Below, one piece after another: positions 1 to 13,069 of a stretch of 64,000 bases of DNA (within the stretch, counting starts at the first letter, position 1; every line of letters begins with the position of its first letter). Made by a program: the position numbers and the translations under genes. The DNA is taken from contig CM031560.1 of NCBI GenBank assembly GCA_018466975.1, positions 2,542,001 through 2,606,000 on the forward strand, read 5' to 3'. Origin of the DNA: Sparassis latifolia (taxonomy: Eukaryota > Basidiomycota > Agaricomycetes > Polyporales > Sparassidaceae). Under the pieces are notes generated by a model. It saw only the letters and a list, made by a program, of their open reading frames with translations. It was not told the DNA's origin and made no database searches.

Positions 1-2227
1 GGCCGCACTTCGTGCACCCATGGCCACAGGTTCTTTTCAACATTCTGTATAGTTCCAAAGCGCCGGCGCTTTTGTGGTCGCCTTGGCGTGTGCTTCCCGG
101 ACCAATATTCTGATATAGGTTGGCACTGATAGTACTGCTATACGACCTGCAATGTCACCAGAACACCATAGCCTCGCCACCGACAGAAACCCACGGTCCA
201 GCCCCAATTCTCTTACCGACTACCACAATGCCAATACCATGTCGAATATAGTGTCCCCGAGACGTACTCGAGCGCGGAAAGGCGGTTCCCCGCGGAACAG
301 CGTAGCTTGCAATGAAGCCGCATCATCGAAACACACTCATTTCTCGTCCAAGGGCCACCAGCCAATTGTTGAACCGTGTGCGCCGACGCACCATCACGCT
401 TACACCTGTCTTGGGGGCCACGGAAGCCTCGAAATCCTCGCGGAGGCCGCATGCGGAATTGCATCTTTGGTTAACTGTCGTATCACACCATCTGCCTCTC
501 CTCAGCTGTCTACCGTCAGGGACACAGATTCGGTGGAAACGATCAACTGCCGCAGGAAAACGCCACCCGGAGCGTATAACATCCGTAGGCGACACAGCGC
601 GGCAGAGGACCTCGAACATTCTGCGGGCCAACGAGGAGTCTTCGAACAACTACGTTGTCTCGAGGTGGAGATGCCGACTGAATCTCAAGCTGACGCAAGT
701 TCCAGAACATCGTTGTGGGTAGAAGAACTTCGAAAGTATAGACGTCGCCGGAAGGCCACCAATACTTGACTGTTTCGAGATCAAAGGGTTGAGGGCCTCG
801 ACCGACTTCACTTCTTTGATTATCTTCTCTGGTCGTAGGATGGGTGCAAAAAGTCTTTACATAAGATCAACATTTACATTCTATAAGCAGGACACTTACA
901 AAACCACATATATGATCCTGAAAACTCATTGAAGTACGAGTATATTGCCAAAGCGACCACCATATCCTCAAGCAGGCAGTTTCAGTGCCGTTCAAACAGT
1001 GCGCATCTGCGCTTGGCACTGTGGCATACCAATCCAATTTGTGAAGGTATACACGCACCTCATGTTCTCCTGTAGACCGAGCGCTCGCTGATCATCCGCA
1101 CGGGCCTCTGTGTAGTGCATAAAGTTAGCATTGCGAACGTCACAGACACAAATACTGCACACGCTAATCGTGTGGTCACAATGTAGTACGATGGACGGGC
1201 AAAATCGTGCAGGAACTGGTCACCATGATAATCTATATCTCACAGGATGGCACCTTACGCACAATAATGACGGCACATCTCAAAAGTGCGAAGTTACATA
1301 CTTTGAACAGCTGATCGAAAATCGCAGTTTTAGTGATGATTGGGAATGCAGAAACAAAGCCGCAAAGTACTGCGTACCTTACATACATACTCTGATTCAT
1401 TTGCATACCGTCCAGCGCGGGTAGACTTCAAAGCTATTGCCTCAGCATCCCGGGTGCTTGCTGACGCCACCACGTAATATGGGTTGAAGACCGCAAAGAA
1501 ATCTAGAGAGCACATGGACTGATAACTTGAAGAAATGACTCAAAATATGCATTGCAGCGGTAGCATCTTGGCCCTAGTATATACTTAGATACTTGTTGAC
1601 AAGCACGTCGTCAGAGTCGAGTAGAAAACTTCAAGGCAACGTGCGCTTAAAAACACGAGGCTCTCGCCTCCTATCGCTTAACTTTTTTGGGTGAAGCCTC
1701 TGCAAATTCGAGCGCTCGCGACTTTATTCTAGACTGCTCGATTGTAAATTATGTACTACCGCACGGTAGTACATAATTTACAATCGAGCATTCAATAAAG
1801 TCGCGCGTCGTGAATGTTGTAAATATCCTCCTTTACACCACGAATTTCTTTTTAAATAGAAGGCTGAAAAGTCGTTAATTGCTCGTACTGCCAAGGAATG
1901 CAAAATGTATCGCAGCGCGTGTGAGCAACAAACCCGACCTATGGAGGCTACAACCTCCACAAAGATGAAAAGACCACATCAATAGCTATGATATCGCCAC
2001 ATAGGGCTTCGGAGCCGGTTGCGCCATTTGGCGCAGCGCCAACTGTCCTCAAGGTTCGACCGTCCCGCCTCAGCTATTCGCAGTCGTACTCTGGCCTCAA
2101 CTGCGAACAGCTTCGTCGTGAACCTTGGCACATAGTTTCCCAGAGTCCGGACCCAAAGATGAGCATATCCCACCCCAAGCGGTCCTGGGTTGTTCCTACC
2201 CGGGGAGGTGATTATACGGGTTTGATA
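1..2227. other. Stretch without a supportable gene
   Basis: Open frames of 60-205 codons exist on both strands (the longest at 152-769, plus), but they overlap in several frames, match no family I recognise and lack a convincing exon/intron arrangement. I treat them as chance ORFs. The stretch holds the strong palindrome at 1717-1805 and the 3' flank of the cyclin gene ending at 2228. Confidence 0.5.
1717..1805. repeat. Large near-perfect palindrome (hairpin)
   Basis: A 27-bp arm at 1735-1761 is perfectly repeated in inverted orientation at 1764-1790 with only 2 bp (ca) between them. A further 12-bp arm pair (1717-1728 and 1794-1805, core actttatt/aataaagt) extends the structure, with short unequal bulges (6 and 3 nt) separating inner and outer arms. 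Transcribed or single-stranded DNA would fold into a roughly 89-nt hairpin. It could be a foldback/MITE element or a relic of a hairpin-end repair event. I see no flanking target duplication and no gene overlapping it. Confidence 0.9.
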
Positions 2228-3367
2228 TCATTTTTGAGATGCTCGGTAGGATCTGGGAGTGTGACACTGGGTAGTGTTTATGCAGGATGATTGGCAGCTG
2301 CAATGTCTCATCCAGGTTATAGGGAGTGGCCACAGAAGAGGACGAGGCGTACGATGACAATGACGAGGATGAAGACAAAGGGGGCAATGAGGGCAAGAAA
2401 GGTACTGTTGCTCCGGCATGAACAGACCAGTCCACTTCCTTCTCAGTACTCCAATCGCAGGCGAGACAGGACTCGCCTGGACAGGGAAGAAGGGGATGAA
2501 GGCGGGAGCAGGGGCAACCACGCGGCGAACGGCATGGGCTCGGCGACGGACGAGGTTACGAGGGATCTGTGGAAGTGGAGGGAGGATGCGTTCGTTGTTA
2601 ATGACGCATCGCTTCATCACCTCGTCGTAGTGGACCAGCAAGTGTTCTTCCTGAATGCCGACCTCAAAGTCAATTGCCTTGAGGAACTTGCGCTCCGCCC
2701 ATCTAATTTCGGCCCTCGACATTGCCGACCACACCTTCCAATACTTCAAGTAATATGAGCTCTCCGTCATGTACTATAAGCCAGAACTGGTGTAAGATGC
2801 ATGCAGAGCGAAATAAATGCTCATGTATGTACCTTTGTGGCCAGAAATAGAGCGACCAAGAAGACTTGTTCGCAGCTCAACTGCGGAACATCCGCAATCG
2901 AGCTACGGCTCCACCTGTCTACATATACCAGCGCGACCAACACGGCCGCGGTATTCACGCGAGACGCCACGACCAGATGCTTGACAAAGTCAAACAAGGC
3001 CGCTGTCTTGAGTGTGTTTTCTGTAGGCCATGCCACAGAATGGTATCGTGATGGGGCTGTGGACCAGACGAGGGATGCCTTGACTAGACAATCAACAATG
3101 TAACCTGTAAAGCAAAGGAAGGTTAGAAGAGACGAAACATGTCATAACCGAAATGTGCCACAGACCGAAAAAGTCCCAATGGAGCGGGACCGCTAGCAAG
3201 GACACCAGTCTGCGGTCGTGCAATTCTGGATCCACTCTGCGTGTTCGATCCTCAACGGTGGCCACGCGTCGGTTGATGGTCCGTCGCGCAGGAGTGCCAG
3301 GTTTCGCGGAGGACGTGTGCAGCGCAGGGTAGTGCTGCATTGATATTTTGATATCGGGGAACACCAT
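2228..3367 (-). CDS. Cyclin-box protein, copy 1 (three exons)
   Basis: Cyclin-fold protein, presumably a regulator that binds a cyclin-dependent kinase. I place exons at 3166-3367, 2833-3104 and 2228-2773, giving an in-frame product of 339 residues. The cyclin box is mainly in exon 2 and early exon 3: helix motifs ALVYVDRWSR and CEQVFLVALFLATK are followed across the second intron by KYMTESSYYLKYW and AERKFLKAIDFEVGI, the usual order of the N-terminal cyclin box of fungal Pcl/Pho80-type and related cyclins. The tail after about residue 200 is Pro/Ala/Cys-rich without a domain and could contain a further intron. Start chosen at the ATG giving MVFPDI; an internal Met nine codons later is possible. 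The paralogue at 13070-14370 has the same intron positions. The partner kinase cannot be told from sequence. Confidence 0.78.
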
Positions 3368-5905
3368 GTTAGTACGGCGAGGATTCGGAGTTGTGGGGCG
3401 ATGGAAGGATGGTGGATGAGGGTATGATGAAAGCGTTGAGGTGCACGCTTTAATATACCGCCAACACCTTATGTCAGCACCGCGAAGCACTTGTGGCTAC
3501 AGACATCGCCCGGACAAAGGAAATTGCCCATTTGGAGCGTGGGCAAAAGAGGATTTTGGAAATGCATTGTTTACGGGACCATCACCGATAATGAAGCCCA
3601 CATTCGGGCCTTGTTCCCACTCCGATTCCACCAAGGAAACGACTGGAAGTATATCAGCTGGGTTCACTGGGATACATGCATGCTCAACCTCGTGTCCAGC
3701 CGGCCGTGAATAAGAGAGCACATACCTGACAAACCAAGAATGCAATTGTAATAGAATCCTGAGTGCAACGCCAGTCAATCATTGATGAAGCAAAGTATGA
3801 AGCAATGCATCTACCTGACAGAAATTTGCTTTTCTTTCTTCGACTATAGAGCGGCCAAATGGCTGCAAATAGAATTCTCGCAATCGCGAAGGAGCGCTTC
3901 CACCAAAACAATACACATTGTCGAAGATCTGCATCTCGCAATTCATCACAGTACACACGCATTATTCGGCATGGTCGAATCTATGCTGAGCAGCGGCACC
4001 TGCAAGTACCACGACAAGCATTGAGTCTCACCTGTGCTATAAGGTCCTCGAAGTAACCGCAGGCCAGGTATAAAACGCGAGCGCGGCGAGGGTATTCGCC
4101 GCTATAAAGTATCATAGGCGTAACGAAAATGACTTGAAAAATGACGTCTTCAAACGAAGGAGAGATGTACTGCTTTAACGCGATGAAGTGCAAACTGATT
4201 GCATCACCGGTTAGTACGTACCTTTTGAGAATGGAAAAGTGGAGCAATCACGAACGTACGGAGAAGTCAGGAATAATTACTGGCCTGTAAGCATGGCATA
4301 AATTAGGATTCCTGCAAAGGCGGGGCAATCTACGAGGATATGATGGGGCGCGTCACCTCTTCGTGTACCCGACTTATCCGCGAGTTGTCATGAGCGGACC
4401 AAAACCGTTACGGTTGTCAGACTTGCAGCGGCGAGTGTGTACATACACGCGCTCGACTACCTTCTGCTCGGGACGGAAGTAGTGAGACTAAGAGACGCGA
4501 CTACGTGTGTGCCTCCACACGTACCTTTAATATGTCAGAAATTTGCCAATGTTCTTCGTCTACAGACTTGCCTCTGCAGTACGTAGAGAGGTCGACATTA
4601 CACAGCGAATATAGACGAGATCAAGCGTGTGTAGCCGATCATGCATCTCCGCTTGTTAACCTCTAGCGTCAGATAACCTCGTTGCTGGTTGTTTAGTAGG
4701 GGATCATCCAGCTACTGCAAAGAATATAGACTTCACGGAGCCGTGTTCGCTATCAAGACCCATCATCAGGCTGGTATCCCGCAGGAAGAACCCGTAGCAG
4801 CTACATACCTCCGCCATACCGTCGCTGCCAATGATGCTCTTGAACGAAAGTGCGACAGTTTTAACCAACGGGAACAGGGACAGACATTATGTCGCCGGAC
4901 ACTGGCAGAAACGCATTACAGTACCGACAGCAGCTTGTGTCCCAATGCTACCTAGAGTAGGCTCGTTAAGTAGAGGAATATGCGTTGTCACAGGGTGAGG
5001 CCGCTTGGGTAAGGGGGGCTTGATGCGAAGTAAAGGCGGGCCGGTGCGCCCGGTACAAGCCCACCAGTGAACACGCGAACAAAGAATATATATTCTGTGC
5101 TAGAAAATTCATTTGGTAAACAGGATCTTCCTCTGTGTCGCCAAATATTAAGTCTGGTCCTCCAACTGTACATGTCGGACATGAGCTACATCCTTGTTCC
5201 GCTTTGCGATGAATCGCAGTCCACCTTTTCATGTGCAACACTTAGCCCTCTGAGGGTATTCCATCAAACCGCCTCCATGAAGGTAGAGGGCTCCGACTCG
5301 ATCAAGCATTCTACAAGCGTTACCACAGACGTACGGTCAAACTGTCAATGTGTATCCCGCGAATAAGAGCGAATTCCAGAAGATATCGTATCCAGCGAAG
5401 CTGTCGTTCCGTCGTCTGAATATCTGGCAAGGTCTGCTTAACAGAGTTAGTCTGGCAGAAGAATATAATTGGTTTCAAAGCTCCCCTCTCCACTGGCAGT
5501 GGCTTAGAATTCGAGCGAGCCTCCAAATTGAGGTTCCTGCCAGGCGCAGTGCAATTGTTCTCGCTACTGGTGGTGGCATATCAGTCGCAGATTAAACAAC
5601 GACGGTCTCAGACGATATTGAGCATTCAGATTGAATGATGTCGAGCTCGTGGAGAAGGATGGTGATCATGAGTTGGAGGGCTGCCGGCGCACTGCGGCCA
5701 GAAACGCGATTGTGACATATCATGTGACTTATGTCAGGCAAATGTAACACTCTACCGTGACTTGATGGCCGCACGACTTGCACTTGGCACTGTGTGCACG
5801 TCGCTGTTGCTCGTTTCCTCGTTTGAACAACCTCTGCTTGTCCGCCACTTTCCTTCCGAGCCAGGTCTTACGACAAAATTCCTCGGTGGCCTATATTCAT
5901 CAAGA
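3368..5905. other. Intergenic stretch, no supportable gene
   Basis: Several short ORFs occur on both strands. The minus-strand run 3684-4247 includes hydrophobic pieces that might be relics of a membrane protein, but I could not join them into a plausible multi-exon gene. Probably intergenic or decayed; the last few hundred bases should contain the promoter of the MMS22-like gene. Confidence 0.4.
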
Positions 5906-8900
5906 ATGCCAGATATGGACGTGCCTGACGAGACTATAGTAGGCGACCTGCATGCGCAGAAGGAGACCTGGACAATGGAGGTAATGGGGAAGCCAGAAGT
6001 TGTGGATACTTCTGATTATGATGAGGCTGAGGCTCTTTATGCCGCCTCTTCAGGATATTGGGCCGACTTCGTGGGTGTACCTGGTAGGACAGTGGATCAG
6101 CAGCTGCTTCTTCCTTCCCCTGGACCATCTCAAGCATTATCGACTAGTGATACGGAAGGTCCACCTTTGAAGCGAATTAAGGTAAGCTCTGAGGAATATC
6201 AGTTGATTGGCGCTTATTCGACCGTGTATTCTTTAGCTCTCGCTTCCAGCAGATGCATCGAATGTTGCACCAGTATCTCCGGCACATTCAGCATTTTACT
6301 CAACTGTAGCCTTATTTACTGGCGCAGAGACAGATGAGGTTCCTTCCAGCACGTCATCAGAAATTCGGAAACGCACTCACAGTTTCGCGTCGCTACTTAC
6401 GTTGACGGCTCGCGTTCCTTCAAGCGACACTGAACACCAGCAAGCACGAAGCCCACCTCCTACACTGATCACGCGTTCCTCATCTCCGCGACTTCTGCTT
6501 CATTCATATATGCCAACCACGTCAGCTACTGTTGCACACTCACTGGTCGGGACGCCTTCACATCCAGTGATGCCCGACACGCCTGAAAAGCTACCCTTCT
6601 TTTCTTCTCCACGTTCTTCTCCGCAAGGTTCTCTTCCAGTACTAGCCAATTATCCCTCGCACAGTCAATCCTCGCGGTTCACACCTGTCTCGCCTCCTCC
6701 TTCGCATGCCTCGGCTCCCGCTTCGATTCGGAGCCCATCTCCTGAGTCCAGTGTGCTCCTACCCACACCAGAACCTCTGAAGCAAGATGACGAGGATCCA
6801 CTGGTTGCAACTGGTTACCACGTCGATTGCTGCCAAGACGTGAAGTGGTTTCATGACGGTCCTTCGGGGAGTCTAGTCAAACGCGATTCTGGCTCAGTCA
6901 ATACATTCACTCAAGTCGGCCTCCACAACCTCCAGACATCCCCACACGCTTCGCAACCCTCCATCTTTCGGTCACCCTCTGCGTCGTTAGACCCACTATC
7001 TCTGTTCGTGCCGATGAAGACGAAGCTTTCTCTGCCTATAGGCACTCCTGCGCCCTCAACACCTCCCGCTCAGGAGCCAATCTTTTTACCGTCATCTCCC
7101 CTCACTCCACCATCCTCTCTCGCGGAGCTCTCCGAGAGGCACACCCCACCACACACATCACCTCATCTCGTGTCCGCGCATTCCTCGCCCGCCCTTCCGC
7201 CTCCTCAAGAGAGTATTGTGGACAAGGAAGCGGAGCACTTGCAGGCCGAAGAAAACGCTCGTGCGCACGGCAGGTACTCCCTTCGCACGCGCCAAGCGAA
7301 GCAGGTGAAACCGTACGCGTTCGACAACCTGCAGTACAAGCGCCAGATGCGCGAAATCCCTGATGCAATCGTGAAGATCGTGAGCCCACCGAGGGAGCGT
7401 CGGTGGCGTGCCTCGCATACGGGATCGGGCGACAAGGACGGCGATGGTGACGGCGATGGTGAAGGAGAGAGTCAGTATGTGTATGAAGAGGGAGCCGATG
7501 AAATGGACAGGTCGTGGAGAGCGCGCAGGCGGAAGGAGAAGTCGCGAAGTTTGAGTGTCCATGTCCAGAAGGATGCTAGCGATGGGGGATCGGACATGGA
7601 GGAGCGGAGACGCAGAGGCTGGGGTTCTGATCCTAGCACCCTCTCACGCCATGCAAGTAGTCCGGATGGGGCGCAGAAGCACAATCATTGGTACCCAGAG
7701 GCGTTCAATGAGACGTTCAGCAGCAGCGAGGATGACCATGATACGCACTCACAACAATCAGTCCGTCGGAGGAGGAAAACAAAGACTGCATCTAACATTG
7801 TCGTTCGAACCCACAACCTGAAGCAATCCCCTACGAAGAAGAAAGACTTCGAAGGAAGCTCTCCAGAACCACAGTATTCTCCAGTTGAGTCCATTTCAGT
7901 TTCACACAAAGGCTGTTCACCTCTGATCCGATGTTGAACAGCACACGCCTTCATCACCTGGTGTTATTAAGCTAGATTTGAATGAAGAACTTGACCAGCC
8001 TATCTCCTCATTCCACAAGAGCAGCAATTTCCCGTCCTTCGCTCTCCACAGAAGTCATCGTCCCCTGACCCCGCCGCCTCACCCCTGCTTGATGACCTTC
8101 CCTTTACTGAGTATGATGACTTTGACTATGGGAGTCCTGCACCTCTTCCGCCAACCTCCACCGACATGGACCCATCGACGTCTCAGTCTGAACCTGAAAT
8201 ACAGCCGGACCATTCTCGTGCTCATTCCACCCATTCCGATTGTGATTCAGTGGAGATCATTTCTGTCGGACGCAATAGGCTGCATCGGAGGACTAACAAT
8301 CCGGAGATAGAAATATCCGTGTCGAAATCTGGTTCCTCAGCTGTAAAAATGTCTTCGAAGTACCGCCGAGGTTTGAAAGTGCTGAAGAGAATGATGCCCA
8401 ACGTCCTCATCTCGCGTCTTGAAGAGGCCAATTCGGGACGTCGGCGCAGCACTTCACAAGCAGCGCGCAGCGATAACGAGGACAGTCACCCCCAAGAACC
8501 GCCGCTGCTGCCTGGGCAGTCGAGAGTGCACGTTGGCGGCAAGTATAGGGAAGACATGGAAATCAGAGGGGACAGCGAGAGCTCTGACATCGAGATTCTT
8601 GATGTGGATGCGAGCGCGAGCGCCTCATCGTCGGACACATCGTCAGAGTCGGACATGGACGTCGTCAGTGGCCCCATGCACACGAGGAAGCACGTCTCTG
8701 ACCCTTCCGGCATTACCGTTTCCGATGCGGAGTCTCAACACGATGACGATAATGTCAATGCAGAAGTTGGCGAATGGCTGGCAGAAGGGCCTACTGCCGG
8801 CCGTTCTATGTCTAGCAGGAGCGGCGAGGCTAAGGAGGGTGACCTGATCGACAGGATGTTGTCCCGCACAAGGGTCGACAGCGCTAAACCAAAGCGCAAC

Positions 8901-11900
8901 CGCAATAAACATCGGCCCTCCGGAAACCACAGATCGCACAAGTCGTCGTCTAAGAGTAAGGTGCATGTGGTAACGGCTGGTGCAAGGAACAGTGGCTCGG
9001 GTCGGCAGACTTTTCTGCCGTTCACTCGAAATAATAGCGTCAACGAAACTGCTGACGATAGCCGCCGATCGAGTAAGTTGCTTTTTCCTCTCCGTGTGCT
9101 GCTAGAAACTTGATGTATGTGCAGAATCAAATGAACACCATGTTCAGACCGACGAAGCGTCCTATCGAATGAATGGAAAACATAGGAAGCGCCAAAAGCA
9201 CAAGAAGGGCGACGGGCTGTTTGTCGTTACCTCCGGTGGTGAGCATCTGGTTTCTGGGAGGCTGCACAAGCAGCCTACCACGATCGACGAAGAGCAGGTC
9301 GCCGTTCACGATTCAAGACTTACACTGTTGCATGACCGCAGCAACGAAGATCTTCCGCGTCCCGTACGTCCGCACAGACCCCGTCCGAAGTCCGCCAGAC
9401 AGGTCGAAACAACGCTGGAACATTATTGGGACGAACGCCGTAATTCAGTTGATTCGACTTCCGAAAGCATGCACAAGGCTGCTCAAGATCAGGATACTGC
9501 TTTGTACGGTGAAATGACGGCTGACTGCAAAATCTCCTTCCTACCATCAGGACTCTCCATGGGCGCCACCACTTACATGGCTCGAGGATGGCTGCATGAA
9601 CTGATCTCACTTCTCTCGGCTACTGGAGAAATTCCTTCTCCCATTGCATACTCCATGTTCGACCTCCGCCTTCAGTCGCAGATGTCTACCCAAGATATCT
9701 CCGTATGCTTGGAGAGCACCTACGAAATGCTTCACGATCATGTCATCCAACGAAGAGGTGATAGTTTAGACGATTCCCAGCTCTGGCAGACATTCCTGCA
9801 CTCGCTCTGCGAACATTTCTCCTGGCTACTTAGCAACGCTGGTGAAGATGACACTGTCTCCTTGTATGTCTCAGCCACTAAGCAACTACACCGATTTGCC
9901 ATATTCGTGGAGGAACCTACGGAAATTTTACCAGACGATGAAAAACCAAACTTACTTTCTATGGAAATTCGATGGTTCATGGTCGAACTCTCTTGCCGGG
10001 TTGAATGGCATCGCCTCCGCCAGCATAAGCAAGCTGAGGACTCTAACATAATGACCCATGTGAAGCAGCTTATCCGTCTTCTGTGGCGCTATGGCTTTGA
10101 GAAGATGGGCTCATTTATAAACGAGGATCCTCCTGGCAAGATAGAACCTTCCATGCCACAGCGAGCAGCCGAGCTTTGGATCTCGCTCATTCATCTCCTC
10201 GACACCTGGCCTTCCTGCATGTCCGGGGCCAACATTCAATCGGCGAACTCTTCCGCATTTTGGACAATGTACGCCCAGACCATTGAATCATATGGACTTT
10301 TACAGTCATTTTCGTCGGACCTCCGGGCAAGTGAAACGATGTGGAAGAGTATCTTCAGCTTATGCGCGCTATCCCAATTCTCTGTACACGGATTGACGAC
10401 ATCTTCACCTCGATTGTCTGCCTCGTGGGCCATTGTCCTTCTTCCCTTAGCGAAGATCCCCCTGACTCCTCTGCCTACCGACGCAAAGCTCCCCACACGA
10501 CTTCTGAATAAACGTGATGAGTGTATCCGTCTTAATGTCTCGAGATGTCTTGTCTTGAGTCATAAGTGGCGATGGGACCTTGGCGATGCTTTCCCTGTGT
10601 TCAATTGCCTCCTCGAGATCTTCAAGTCTCGCCGTTTTGCAAACCTTTCGTTTGAACCGTCCGATTTTCCGAGCTGGCTTCGTCACGACAACCTGCAGTT
10701 ACTTTCTGAGACCAAGCGCAGTGACACCGCATTCACATTGTTCTTGAAACTGCTAGTCCAGAGTGTAAAGGATGCTCAAAAAGATCACGACGGAAATCGG
10801 AAGGTGAAGAAATTGCTTGCTATATATATTCCGGTTGGTTCTGTACCTTTCACGAAGGCCAACCCGCCTACTGGACAGGAGCTGTCTATGCTCTACAACA
10901 GGTTTAGTGCAGTCGCGGTTGCCATCTTCCTGGAGCCTACCTCGGCCAATGTCAAGTCTCGCTTGGCCCACGCGCGCAGATACGTCGATTTTAAGGATAC
11001 TGACCATGAGACTCGTCGAGCTTGTATCCGAGGGTTGATGCATCTGACCATACTCCTGCGCCACCTCCATCTAGCGCTGGACGACATTCTCGATTGGCTA
11101 AGCGAAATAACAAATGTTCTTGTTGACGAATACTGTGAAGCGGAGGTTGCAGGTACTAAAACGTTCGGACGGGATCCCCGTAAATGGATAGTGATTTGTA
11201 TTCAAATGCTCCTTGGTTGCGTCCGCCGGATCATTGAAACACCCCTCATGGACCCTGACCAGACATCAGCTCAATATCCTGATCCAGCGTTATTGCAAGG
11301 GCGTAAGTTGGACTTCCTCCTTCCTCGATATGATTGCTGACGGCTTTGCTCAGCATGGATCGCTAGAGTTTTCTCCAATCAAACGAACCTGACCAGTGTC
11401 ATTACGACAGGTCTCGAGATCCGCCGTCTGGTTCAAGCATTCCTGGATGCTAGAGCGCGTGTTATTCCTAGACCACCTCGTCCACGACCGGTTTCAGCGG
11501 TTGCGGAAGAAACACAGGAGAGCCAGGAAGACTATGGGATGTTCGACTTGAACATGGATGATCCGGAGCTGCTCGCTGCTCTAGGCGAAGTGGAGGAGTC
11601 CGCTCGGATGCAAGATCAGAAGGCAAAGGAGACAGTAGTGGCTGAAGTAAGGTTGCACCCGTTGTGAGCGTGAATATCGTTAACTGTTTCTTAACAGATC
11701 ATCGATATGCATATCTCCCCCGCTATCTACCGCCTCGTGTGCAAACATTTTCAACAGGGTTCAACTGAAGGGTACTCTCTTCAGGATACCGATCGTTGGA
11801 TTGATTGTTGGGTTGGCTGTGTTAGCGTAGTTGTACAAAACGGGAAGAGGGTACGTCTGATTGCAATATCCTTCGAACTGTCCTAACGCCGATATCAGGA

Positions 11901-12661
11901 CTGGGATATGTATCTACAAATGGGCTCCCAGTCTTGGCAGCGCATCATCGATTCGATGTGGCGACGTCGGGTAGGTTTGCGTTTCATGTTCATGCTTCTG
12001 CAATTAGACCCTTCAGCCTACCCTGTAAGTTCTCACTCCAATTTCTTGACGCAAAGTTCGGCTGAGTTTTATGGCGTCTAGACCTACACTGATCGCTTTA
12101 TCGACATCTTTATGGAGTCGATAGTCACTGCCAGAGTGTCTTTCGAACACGATTTTACCTCGCTCTTGTTTTCTATCGATGGACTACGATACCCGCTCTT
12201 TCGTGATCTTCCTTGTGAGCTCCCTGAGGATTCTACAGATTACAAACTATCGAAAAAGGATTTCCTGGACGGTCGGATAGCCATCGTGGAAAGTAAGTCG
12301 CACTCTTGCTTTGTTCGTGTGCTTCCGAGCTTATTTGCCCCAGAAATCTGCGCCAATCTCGCGGACTGTTTACAGGAAGAACTGGCTGGCAATTCGAAGC
12401 TCATTGGACAAAACCAAACAAGTATTGGGTCACTCATGACGATGTTGTCAACCATGCAAGACATCTATAACGTAAGCCGGCAGTCTATCGTGCCACCTCA
12501 GTTGCGCTGACGTAGTCTAGCAATTTGAGGCTGGATCAGAGGATCGAGTAAAATACGAGTCATTCTGTAAACAAGTCGCCGATTGTCTCTCGCGGCATGC
12601 CCTTCTCCGCACTAATTCTCGTCTCGCCGCACTGTTCGATTGGACAACTCATCTGTCGTGA
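5906..12661 (+). CDS. MMS22: Mus7/MMS22-family replication-repair protein
   Basis: Large nuclear scaffold expected to act with a cullin-type ubiquitin ligase (Rtt101-Mms1 in yeast) at damaged replication forks. I resolve ten exons: 5906-6181, 6237-7883, 8052-9072, 9125-11302, 11354-11646, 11698-11850, 11899-12024, 12082-12292, 12344-12471 and 12521-12661. All phases agree and give 2,057 residues, a usual size for the family. The first 1,000 residues are disordered and Ser/Pro-rich, with the short conserved block RYSLRTRQAKQVKPYAF near 7270-7325. The helical family core begins in exon 4 (ATTYMARGWLHELISLLS). Near the end of exon 5 is the acidic block DYGMFDLNMDDPELLAALG. The 168-nt intron 7884-8051 (donor gttgag) is the least certain junction. 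Start at MPDMDV; an in-frame ATG at 5765 is less likely because it precedes a hydrophobic, unrelated stretch. Family call rests on motif recognition, not alignment. Confidence 0.82.
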
Positions 12662-13069
12662 TCTTTTCCAGCATCTGCTGCATTCGTTGGTCACATACTG
12701 TTTAAAATGTTCGTGGTGTATCATTGCGAGTTCTGCGTAGATAACTCGTTGTAAATTTGTGTCTCATGTAGCATTAGATATCTCAGCTTTCACCATCCCT
12801 TGAGGCCTGGAAGTGCAGGACCATAGATATTGAATTTGAGCATTTCAGTTCGTCATCACACCGTTGAGGAATGTCTGCAGAACACATTGCGCGGGCGAGT
12901 GTGTATACAATGGTCTACAATCGACAAGTACAAACGCTACTGCATCCTTCGAACAAGTTACAGATCCGACACACGAAGTGAGGTTCCACGACAGCGCGAG
13001 GGCTCATTTTGAAGCGCACCATCCACGCAGACTATCCTGGTGCGACAAGACCGATTCCGTATCATGTTC
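12662..13069. other. Convergent intergenic spacer
   Basis: About 400 bases between the 3' ends of the MMS22-like gene (plus) and cyclin copy 2 (minus). It must hold both transcription ends. No ORF or repeat worth reporting. Confidence 0.6.

Noticed and set aside
152..769. 205-codon ORF (plus) as a gene
   Set aside because: Overlaps equally long ORFs in other frames, Ser/His/Arg-rich without domain, no splice-supported extension.
3684..4247. Multi-TM membrane protein gene (minus)
   Set aside because: Hydrophobic pieces are in different frames and cannot be joined with believable splice sites and phases.
7102..7562. Minus-strand ORFs opposite the MMS22 N-terminus
   Set aside because: Shadows of GC-rich coding sequence on the other strand.
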